Assembly (NCBI GenBank): GCA_036320915.1
Contig: JAXBDG010000003.1
Span: 434,001-498,000 of the forward strand
DNA from: Linnemannia elongata
Taxonomy: Eukaryota > Mortierellomycota > Mortierellomycetes > Mortierellales > Mortierellaceae
Length of the DNA stretch: 64,000 bases
Direction: 5' to 3'
A program made the position numbers and the translations under genes. Shown one piece after another: positions 1 through 9,001 of this stretch (position 1 is the stretch's first letter; every line of letters begins with the position of its first letter). A model generated the notes under the pieces. That model saw nothing but the letters and a program-made list of their open reading frames with translations, searched no databases and had not been told where the DNA came from.

Positions 1-1
1 G

Positions 2-1217
2 ATCAAGATTTTATCTGTGGACTTAGGTCAAGCCTACGTTGTGGGAGCCTACGCCTCATTGCCGAATTCGACATGCGATACCATCAAGGGAACGAGCCAG
101 AACGCCTTGACTGCCATGGATATATCGACCGTCTCGAATCTGGCCCCTGTGACCATGCTAAGCAGCTCACCTCAGCCTCAAGTGTTCTATAACCTGTCAG
201 TCAAACAGAAGGCCGTCTCTCAACCAACTTTCAAGTTCCGGAGATGGACGGAGGATCAAAAGAAACTTGTTCCTGCGGGCGCGGCCAAGTCGGTACAGGA
301 TATTGAGTCGGATTTGCCCCCTCTCCGAGGTCAGGATGCCAGTGTAGTGGATTATGTTGAGGAGATCCAAGTAGTGGAGGACCAATTGCAGGAATTCTAC
401 AACGGCAGCAACATGCGATACCAGCGCCATAGTTTCGATGCCAGTCGCGCCCGTGAGGAAGAGTTCCGGACAATCGCGGATCGTCTGTTGAGTATGATTG
501 GAGGTTCGGTCGGTGCAAAGAGAAGCGAGGACGACATGGTGGTCATTGCAATTGGGTTGGGGCAATTTGCGAGTCGGTCGGGACTATCTTCATTGCATGG
601 AACTTTCTTTGCCTTCTTTGTGTGCCTGGTAGGTGCTTCATCATAACAGCATAGTCTTTTAGGAAAGGGCTTATTTCATTTATTAACTTGCCAAACATAT
701 CATTACTATGTCTTTTTAGGCCCGTTCGCTTGGGTATATCGTTGTCGGAGTTAATGAATATTACTCTTCAAAGAAGTGTCCTCGCTGCCAGGCCTTTGTG
801 GCGCAGGTTACAATCCGGAGATTGTTCTGCAAGGCCTGTAGTATGTACTTTCACAGGGACGAGATGGCCGCACATAACATGGCGAATGCAGTTCGCGGCC
901 ACCTTCTGGACCAACAACGACCAGACTATTTGCACCCCATCGATGCTCAAGGCCGGTACCCTTGGAAGGAGGACCTCAGCAGCAGTGCAGATGGAGTTGG
1001 AAGCAGCACCAGCACCAGCACCCGACCCGACACCGATGCCAAGCCCAAGTCAACTCCAACCCGACAGCCCAGGAAGCGCAAGGCCACCGACAACACGCAA
1101 CCTCAATCAAGTTCAGCTCGACAGCCCAGGAAGCGCAAGGCGATCGATACCGCACAGCCTCTAGCAAATCCCACCCGGCAGTCCAGGAAGCGCAAGGCCG
1201 TGGAGGAGGCGGACTAA
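2..1217 (+). CDS. Fanzor (eukaryotic TnpB-like) RNA-guided nuclease, C-terminal 374 residues, 5' truncated by window edge
   Basis: Two exons are visible: 2..628 and 720..1217, with a GTAGGT donor and a TTTTTAG acceptor in phase 0. The fragment opens with a RuvC-I-like strand, ILSVDLGQAYVVGAY, whose Asp is at 20-22. A block GLGQFASRSGLSSLHG follows. Exon 2 starts ARSLGYIVVGVNEYYSSKKC; its Glu (756-758) sits where Fanzor and some TnpB proteins place a rearranged RuvC-II acid. A CPRC...CKAC zinc ribbon follows, then RuvC-III HRDEMAAHNMANA with its Asp at 858-860. This order matches the OrfB/TnpB zinc-ribbon plus RuvC core. Known family members are DNA nucleases guided by an omega/fRNA made from the gene's 3' end. 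The last 55 residues are Ser/Thr/Pro-rich and carry three RQ(P/S)RKRKA basic motifs, probably nuclear localisation signals. No frameshift or stop is seen, so the visible part looks intact. The N-terminal half lies outside the window, and no transposon end is visible on the right. Confidence 0.85.
1062..1200 (+). repeat. 57-bp minisatellite encoding basic NLS-like motifs in the Fanzor tail
   Basis: The string CGACAGCCCAGGAAGCGCAA starts at 1062 and 1119, and a near copy (CGGCAGTCCAGG...) starts at 1176. The period is exactly 57 bp, or 19 codons. Each copy encodes RQ(P/S)RKRKA followed by a Thr/Ile/Val-Asp/Glu stretch, so repeat length and reading frame are both kept. Confidence 0.85.
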
Positions 1218-1457
1218 GGGAGGATTGAGATTGGAACCAGCAACAGACTAGTTTTCATTTTTTTGAGTGTTGCACCCACTCTACACATTGTTGATTGAGG
1301 GCAGTAGGTGCCTCTAGGTTGCGTCCGGTGACGTAATTTATGCGCCCATTGTTCCTCTTTCCACCCGAATTGAGTTCAGCTTTTTCGTATTTCGGACCTA
1401 CCTCCCCAGCATCCCGCATCACCCAGCAACCTCTCACATCATCCATTATTTCTAACC
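1218..1457 (+). other. 240-bp gap between Fanzor stop and NDUFA13 start; possible guide-RNA region
   Basis: This short gap must hold the Fanzor 3' end and the NDUFA13 promoter. A small hairpin is visible at 1265-1281 (GAGTG, 7-nt loop, CACTC). In characterised Fanzor/TnpB loci the guide RNA is transcribed from the end of the ORF and the adjacent 3' region, so any fRNA would be expected here. The sequence alone does not prove one. Confidence 0.3.
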
Positions 1458-2618
1458 ATGTCGGCTGTTCCTCAACAAGAGCTGCCCCGCCCCGGTGGGT
1501 TCCCCGAGATCAGATATAAGCGTTATGTCCCCAAGATCGGCCCCTCGGGTCTCGCCCTCTTCTCGGGTATCACCCTCATGTGCACGCTTGGACTTTACAG
1601 AACCGGCCAGGGCAACCTTGAGCGCAGGTAATAAACATCCGATCACGAAAATCGACCTACAGGACAAAGGGATGAAGACAACGACTTGATGCGGAGGGGG
1701 AGGTTGTGGAGGAAATGGGAGTAGAGTAAACTAGCATGCGACGCTTGTTACTCTATTGTGACGGGATCCGGAAGAAGCATCGTGGTTTCAGGACAGGAAG
1801 GGATTGCGGGGGTGGACCCGCCGGGGGTCGGATCTGGCGATCAGTTTGGTTTATGCTGTCTGTGCGGCGGTGTAGGGAGTCATTCGCAGTCGATCAGGAA
1901 TACTTTTTTTTTTTGCAGTGGGCAACTGGATCGGCTATTTCTCGTCGCGGGGGGGTTCCTTTTGCAGACAATAGCCGCAGTTAGCACCCTGTACACGGAT
2001 CCTTGGACCATGCTCCGCCTTCTTGCAGCTGGAAACCATAGCGCACATATGACAGGAAAACCGTCTCGTCGCTGCTTCTGGACGCGACTATCCCGAAATC
2101 CTCCAGGAAATGAGGCGGCATTTTTTTTTTTTCGCGGATCGACTTATCAATTGGATCAGGAACAAAGGAAACAGGGAGTCTTTTGGCCAGGAGTAATTTG
2201 ATAGATCAAATTGGTGCATCATGCCTTGGAATGTCGACACCGCACAATACCCTGGATCCTTTGGGGTGAAGATAGAACAGGCTCTTCAGGACGAACGCTC
2301 CCTCGTTATACTCTTTTTAACTTCTCACATCAGATCAGCGAAACCACCAAGACACGCGTTCACTAACACCTCCTCTGCTTACCCCTTCATTGCTGAAAAC
2401 TATCAAAAAATAGGGAACTCGAGCGTGAGAAGGTGTGGTCGCGTATCCACTTGATCCCCCTCCTCCAGGCCGAGGCTGACCGTGACACCTACCGTCGCGA
2501 GGTTGCTGCCAACGAGCGTGAGGCTGAGATCATGAAGGACGTCAAGGGCTGGAAGGCTGGCGAGTCTGTCTACAACTCCAAGCGTTACACCCCACAGACT
2601 TATGTCGTCGTCCCATAA
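1458..2618 (+). CDS. NDUFA13: NADH dehydrogenase (ubiquinone) 1 alpha subcomplex subunit 13 (GRIM-19 / B16.6)
   Basis: Exons 1458..1627 and 2414..2618 give 124 residues. The intron is long (786 bp, donor GTAATA, acceptor AAATAG) and splits an Arg codon. The N-terminus reads MSAVPQQELPRPGGFPEIRY and leads into one hydrophobic segment around SGLALFSGITLMCTLGLY (about residues 30-47), the single membrane helix of this accessory subunit. Exon 2 gives RIHLIPLLQAEADRDTYRRE and then EIMKDVKGWKAGESVY, close to the animal motif LLPLLQAE...IMKDVPDWKVGESV. The protein is a supernumerary subunit of mitochondrial complex I, anchored in the inner membrane with no cleavable presequence. It is transcribed toward the cobalamin adenosyltransferase gene (convergent). 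The joined model is in frame and of normal family length. Confidence 0.93.
1628..2413 (+). other. 786-bp intron of NDUFA13
   Basis: The intron has a GTAATA donor and a TAG acceptor. It holds T runs (1906-1915, 2131-2141) and short ORFs without recognisable homology. Nothing else is seen inside it. Confidence 0.8.
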
Positions 2619-2966
2619 ACGATATCTCCTCTTTTATCCCCCATCCCCCCACCCCTCTTCCTCAACTCACACATATTTTAGAATCACTACACACAAACAC
2701 ACACCCTCTACGACGACGTGCCGCGATTACGAAAACGAGCAAGGCGAAAGTAAAATACAAACAATACAAATATACTCCACTCCACTCCTCCATAATCAAA
2801 AACTATGCTTTTTTGTGTTTTTTTTGTTCACGATAATGATCGTCATTATATATTTTATGACAGGTCCGAATATATGACTTTTGGACTCTTTAGAAAGGGT
2901 TGCGAACGGGAGGGCAGCAAAAATGACCAGTGAGGACAAGACTTATATAGGAAAAAATGACTTCGT
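2619..2966. other. Convergent 3' region with a short perfect palindrome
   Basis: The stretch lies between the stops of NDUFA13 (+) and the adenosyltransferase (-). It is AC-rich on the left, with a run of T at 2819-2825. ATAATGA, the 3-nt spacer TCG and TCATTAT at 2833-2849 form a perfect inverted repeat. This could assist 3' end formation for one or both genes. No canonical AATAAA is seen. Confidence 0.4.
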
Positions 2967-5310
2967 TCAGAGGGCACGGGTTTGAATGGAGGCCTCACGA
3001 CCGCTCTTGGCCTTCTTGTAAACGTTCTCTTCCAACCCTTCGTGTTTGGCTGCAGATCTGGCCGCCGCGAACAGATAATCACTCAAACTAACGTCATTTC
3101 ATAAGAAAACAGAGAATGAGGAGGAGGAGGAGGAGGAGGTTTGTGGTTAGTACCGGTAGTTTCATGAGGAGAGAGGCTAGTAAATAGGATTTTCTTTAGA
3201 AAAAAAGGACGAAGCTGGCTTTTACCGGTTGAGGTACTTGAGGACAGACTCGTCGGCGTCGTTGGCCTCGACGACTGGGATGGTAGTTCGCTCAGCGCGT
3301 CTGCAGATCTACAAGGAACACGAAATAAAACACGCGATTTCCACGATTTAATTAGTCCAGTCATTTCATTCATTCACCCTCACAGCAAAGGGAAGGTAGG
3401 TATAGTAAAGAAACTTACAGAACGCGCCTGGTGTAAGAAGATACTGGACTCGCCACCGGAAGGGAGGATGAAGTTGCGCAGAGGAGGGAGTTTCTATTCA
3501 TGATATCACGTCCATGCAAGCCAATGTCAAAAGGGGTGGTTGAGAGAGAGAGACTGATGATGCTCCGTTTAATGTGCAATGAACCCCATATGTTCGGTCG
3601 GTTACACAGCAACGGGTGTGGAAAAAAACGCGGTAGGTACAATAAGACAAAAGTCTCTTACCGAGTCAAGAGTATCAATCCAACCCTCCAGCTTCTCGAT
3701 ATGCCCATCATCAAATGCCGTGTTTCCTATACCATAAAAATACATAGACAGCAAGCATAGTCATTAATCAATAATGGTCGATGAGTAATTGGAAAAAAAT
3801 CCACGATGATGACCACACACGCGCGACTCAGTCTATCCATCACTGTCATCATCTTTACTGAGATGGAAAAAACGTTGTCACATCAAAAATGAAGATGGCA
3901 TGGATGAGGGGTTTAGCGGAGGAAAAGAGGAGGGGTGAGAGGGAAGAGAGGGGACAATTACTGAGCTGAGTTTCGGATGCATCGTTTCTGGGCGTGGCAA
4001 TGTTCGAGCCGATGTCCTGCAGGTTGCATTGGATCTACAAAAAACAGGGAAAGCAACAAAAAGCAAAAACGAGAAACAAGAACAAATAAGTAAAATAGAA
4101 GGGGTCGAATCGAAGGAAGGGGTTATGGTAAGTGGGATAGAAGGGGTTAGAAAGAATATGAGGCGAAAAGGCAAGCCGACGTAGGATGAAAAAAATGAGA
4201 TCTCGGTTAGTTGGGTTGGAATATATTAGTCCGACAGAGAAGGGGAGAGGAACGCAGATCGGCGCTTTTTTTGTGTGTTTTTTCTCATGGGTTATGGTTA
4301 TGATGTACAGTATTCAATCCTGTGAGAATTGAATCGGTGGGAGATGGTTCTGTCGCCGACAGACCCACCAAAATACAAAAAAATACAGACCGACAGACTG
4401 ACCAGGTCGAGAAGTATACAGACCGACAGAGTGAGAGAAAAAAAATTACAGACCGACAGAGAGCAACCGAGTAAATCAATTGGTCGAATACAAACAAAAA
4501 CTGTTGTACAAGTCGACATAACCCAAGTCCTCTTTTTTTTCGTTTGTGGTGTGGTTTGTCTTGTCGCCGTTGGGTGAGCGAGTGAGAGGTCTGAATGAAG
4601 GTGGTATGTTCATTGCCATCTGTATGCTTGTTGGTCGTATGTGTGTGTGTTTACCTCGATTAAATGCTCATCCAGGCCGTTCGCGGACTTTTTACAGTAA
4701 TGGTGTGCAATCCTATCACGACATTTCGACAACCATGTGGTCAGTTTCTCCTGCTTTGCTTTGCGTTGCTTTGCATTGATACATATATGACATACGCTTG
4801 GGCAGAGAATTGAGAGGGTATTTACCCGATGGCCGAGTTGAGCTCGTCGACGGCACCCAGGGCCTCAAAGATTCTGTCGGTCTTGACGCGGCGCTCGCCA
4901 TTGTAAAGCGACGACTCGCCTATGGAGATGGGAAGCAGTTTTAGTACGAGGTGGAAGATATCGAGACAACAGAGACAGATCGGAGGCGGAGAGACGCGGT
5001 GTACCTTTGTCACCAGTGCGCGTGTAGAGCATCGACTTCTTGGGTCTAGGATGACAAGAAGGAAGCGCGTAGATCGGTCCAGGTGCGAATACAAGGGGTT
5101 TTGTTCAAGCGAGAGAGGGAAAAGGGGTAAGCAATGTCAACAAAAACAGGTACACACATACGTTAAACCTTGCCCTGAGCACTGCAAACACAACCCCCAA
5201 CAACACAACAAAAAGACCGGCAGCAGAATGATGAACAAGCAGCCGTGTTGACTCCTGCAGTTCATCATCTGTTCCGAGGATTAGCATTCGCCTTACTGTT
5301 CAGTGGCCAT
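2967..5310 (-). CDS. MMAB: Cob(I)alamin adenosyltransferase, MMAB/PduO family, nine exons
   Basis: Exons on the minus strand are 5297..5310, 5005..5045, 4826..4919, 4655..4712, 3962..4034, 3662..3726, 3419..3493, 3226..3308 and 2967..3081. Together they make 618 nt, or 205 residues, with every junction in phase. The protein starts [19 protein letters not shown]. Other family signatures in order are [65 protein letters not shown] and [19 protein letters not shown]. The enzyme transfers adenosyl from ATP to cob(I)alamin to make adenosylcobalamin, the cofactor of methylmalonyl-CoA mutase. The usual GDKGTSSL reads GDKGESSL here. The start exon is only 14 nt and was chosen because it gives the required phase and a good donor (CA|GTAAGG); it leaves no obvious mitochondrial presequence. 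An alternative upstream exon cannot be excluded. The family call is very firm, the first exon less so. Confidence 0.9.
4352..4465. repeat. Dispersed TACAGACCGACAGA repeats inside an adenosyltransferase intron
   Basis: TACAGACCGACAGA occurs around 4383, 4419 and 4447 at roughly 28-36 bp spacing. A related CGCCGACAGACCC lies near 4354. The repeats lie in the 620-bp intron between exons 3962..4034 and 4655..4712. Function is unknown. Confidence 0.6.
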
Positions 5311-8300
5311 ATGGTGAGGTGATTCCTGAAGTAGTGGTTGTGGAGAGTGCGAATGTAGATGGGAGTGAAGTGCGAAGTTGATTAGTGATCCCTTTCCCCA
5401 CGGTCTATGTAAGAGTGAGTGTGTGTGTCATAGAACTCGATTTCCATAAGGGGGTAAGCCACGTTCTCATCCAGCCCTGTCTCTCTTCTGTGTCGAATCC
5501 TCTCCCCTTCCCTCCCCCGCAATTTTTCAATAATAACTGTTGTGTTGTTTTCCTGCACATCAATTGTATGCACAGACGTCTCACTCTACTCCCACGCCCA
5601 CACCCCTTCTCCTTCCCTTCACTGCTTGTCTATTCTCCAAACAGCAGGGGACCGAGGGCAGATCGACAAACATTAGTCTAGACTGGTGTTCTAACTGCCA
5701 CGCCTTTTCAATTCTGAGAAAATAAATAGTTGAGTTCGTTCGAGCCCTTCAAATGGTTCTTCTCCGTATGGGTGGTGTGTGCAGCATAACAACATCTGCT
5801 TTCAACTAATAATTGTTGTATAGCTCTAGGAAAAAAGAGGGTGTGTGTAGTCAAGTGAGTCAATTGAAGAAAGGTGAATGTAGAGGAAGGATGGGGGTGA
5901 TGAAAAAGTGGGGTACCATGTTTGCCAACAGTGTCTCAATGTAATGCGGCCTGGTACAAGGGATACATAGTCAGTGCTCCCTACTGGATCGACTGGAGTT
6001 CCCCTTCTCTTTCTCTTCCCTATTCGGTGACACTGAGTGGCGGGCAGGAATGGCGTTATGTGGACCTGTCTATGAGTCTAGAGAAAAAAGTGACCAAAAA
6101 AAAAAAAAGACGGTGCTCGCTCTCGTCATCTAGGTACCTTGGGGATTGAATACAAAACCATTGAATAGCGTAACCAACAAAAAAACAAAAGCGGAAGACC
6201 CCAAAAAGGGTATCCTTAGGTTTTAGTGCAGAGAAAACTCCACTCAGGTTCGAGCACTTTCTTTTGCCTGTTGTTCAGTGCTCCCCCCCCCCCCCCCCCC
6301 CCCCTCCCCTTACTTCTCTATACTTTATTTCCCTCTTTTTTTTTTTTTTTTTTTGCCCACGCAGGTATGTGGGGCCACGTAGTGCCAGGACCAAGCCTGT
6401 TCTTTGTCACTTTTGTCAACAACAAGGAAATGACACATCGTACTCTTGCACCATTTCTCTTCATTTTCATTTGTTTTTTCTTGGTTGGTTGTACTCATCC
6501 ATGGTAGACAAAGTGTATGCAAGTTGCGGCTTAGGAAAAGAAGATGGCCTAGTACGTATTGCAAACAAACACATAAAAACAAGGTGGTAATAAGAATGAA
6601 GAACAAGATGGCCTGAGCCTGAGCCATCCAACAAAAAAAAAAAATAACGCTTTTGTGGGGAAACGAAGGCAAAAACAAAAGAAAAAAGAAATGCGGCCCA
6701 AAATTTCATTTCTCTCTGCCCGCCTTCTTTGTGCCTCGCCTGAATGCCATTCAATTATTACTCGCATCTCAGTACTGTACTCAAACAAAACCTATTTTTT
6801 GCTTTTTGGTTGTGGAGATTGAAAAATGAGAAAGGGCCAAAGGAAATCGATGGAGTTTGAATGTCCAACTCTGTCTCTCTCTCCCTTTCACACACTTACA
6901 CTCACACTCTGTTTCTTTCTCGACCCTTCTTTTGCTAGTGTCGTGCAAGGATGTGGTCTTAGGGTAAAAGTTCAATAAACAAACAAAAAATGAAAGCGCG
7001 ATCCATGGAGAAAAAAGAAGCCAACAAAAGAACAAAAACAAAAAAAAGATGCAATGGTTGCTGGGGTTGTAAATGCGACATGTTTGCAAGATGGCAGAGT
7101 ACATGATTGATGGGGCGATGATTCAACGAGGAAAAAGAAAAAAGGAGGGAAGATGCAATGGAGAAAAGGAAAATAGTATTCCTTGTTGCCTTACATGTTG
7201 GTCAAACAACCATTGTCCGCTCGGCTTTGTGTTTCTCGGTTGCCTCCCCCCTTTTTCTCCTTTCCTCTCCTTTCTTTCTAGCGCGAAACGACTTTCAACT
7301 TGCATTTGTTGGGAAATACTAGCGAGATTCTCCTTTCATTGAAGGCACGTTTGAAGAGGAGTAGTAGATTGTTCGCGTAAAATACAACGAGCATCGCAAA
7401 CAAAAGAGATGGAGGGATGACCAAGGAGGTGGAGGCGAACCCAATTGATCAAGAATAGCTATAGCTGCTTCTTCGTCTCGTGTGTTTTTTTTTGCTTGTT
7501 AGCTGGCCTCACTAGATTGGGTTGGATTGGAGTACGTGGGGTAGAAAAGGATCTGCTTTGTTCATTTATTTTTATTTGCTGTTGGTAACAACTCGACTGG
7601 AGGGCGGTCTTGCCTTGAGTCGACTGGAATCGAAAAAAAGAATCGAGATCGCCCAACCAAACCCCTTTACAACTGACTCCTCGAATCGTGTATGGGTGGA
7701 CCCATACTCTTGCACCTTGCGAGTAAGGAGAAAAGAGTGGGACGAGTTATTTGTATGTCTGTCCAGGAACCAGGAGGAGTAGGTAGAGAGGTATGTGAGA
7801 GCGAAGAAGTGAGAGTGTTATTGTCTGTCAAAATAAAAAATAAAAAAGGCGGGGACCAATCAGAAACCGGTTCCGTGTGTGCTGATTCATACCCGTGCTG
7901 TCCACGGGCTACTCTTTTTTTTCTTTTTTTTTCCAGCCCTTTCACTTCAGAGGGGAGGGAACTCTTTTGTCTTTTTTTTCACTCTCAGTTGCTTCAATTG
8001 AAAGAAAAGGAGTAAGCAGGCAACAGGGAGAATAAGTGGAAGTCAAAGGCTTTTTTTTTCTCGCCTTCACCTTTGCCTTGAAGACATCAAGAAAGTTGTC
8101 TTGGGAAAGTAGTGCGGTTTTAGATGTTGGAAGAATGAAAGGGTTTCATAGCCACGGACCAAATAACGGATGACAGTGGCTGTCTGTCGTTGTTGTGCGC
8201 AATACCTAAGAATGGGCGAGGGGTAAGAGTCATCGCTTATTGTTGGTTGGAGATTTGAAAATGCCGAAGAGTGAATAGTGTGGGGCAATTTGTTTACATC

Positions 8301-9001
8301 TTTTTCAGGCTGTCTGTCTGTAGTAAAGGGTGTAATAATAGAGTGTGTCGATTCGATGAATGAGAGAGGGAGAGGGAGAGAGAGAGAGTTGGCCGTTGTT
8401 CCTTTTTTGTTCTTCCCACGAAATTGAAAAAGGAAATCGAAAGTTGGGTCGAGAAGGGGGACAACTCCTTCTTGTCCCCAGAGAAAAAAAAGAAAATAAT
8501 AGTGAGTAAAGGATACAATTGAATCGCTTACAACTTTATTATTACTTTTGACTGGGCACTGGGTTGAATGGTCAGTCATGTTATTCATTCAGTGAACTTT
8601 CAAAGAGAGTCAGGAACATACATGTAATACCTGATCGATCAAAGAGAGAAAGGGCTAGTTCATTATTGATTCACTCATTCTTTCATTCATTCATCACTTC
8701 TATACTTTGGAGAAGACAATGATTTAAAAAGAAAGGAGAACCGCACCATTTTTTTTTCTTTTCTCTTTTCTCTTACTTGTTCATCATCCCACCTCTATTC
8801 ACCCTTTTCACCCCCCTCCTTCGCCCGTTTCTCTTTCATCTTCTTCTCTCTCTCTTTCTCTCTCTCCCTCTCTATAGCATCTTTCATCTCTCTTCCTCTT
8901 TGTTCTTTCCTGTTTCTCCTTTCTTGCATCTGTACATTCATCACATAGACCCCATTCACTCCTAGCATATACCACTTCCCTAATCACACAACAAAACCAA
9001 A
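5311..9001. other. 3.7-kb interval with no recognised gene; includes GDH2 upstream region
   Basis: I found no spliced coding signature on either strand. The stretch is dominated by low-complexity sequence: AG/CT-rich blocks, a 22-nt C run (6283-6304), a 19-nt T run (6336-6354), and A runs near 6096, 6633 and 7035. The right end (about 8755-8990) is a pyrimidine-rich leader for the glutamate dehydrogenase gene. Short ORFs here have compositions typical of homopolymer-driven noise. Confidence 0.5.
8775..9001 (+). promoter_or_regulatory. Pyrimidine-rich promoter/5' UTR of glutamate dehydrogenase
   Basis: A CT-rich tract (for example TCTCTCTCTCTTTCTCTCTC near 8844) runs almost to the start codon. 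The context just before ATG is CAAAACCAAA, an A-rich, good initiation context for fungi. Confidence 0.45.

Noticed and set aside
1458..1689. ORFs at 1495-1689 (+) and 1452-1667 (-)
   Set aside because: Both are out-of-frame shadows of NDUFA13 exon 1, whose correct frame is set by homology.
8067..8588. 173-codon minus-strand ORF in the GDH2 upstream region
   Set aside because: Phe/Ser/Leu composition from T-rich and CT-repeat sequence, and no recognisable domain.
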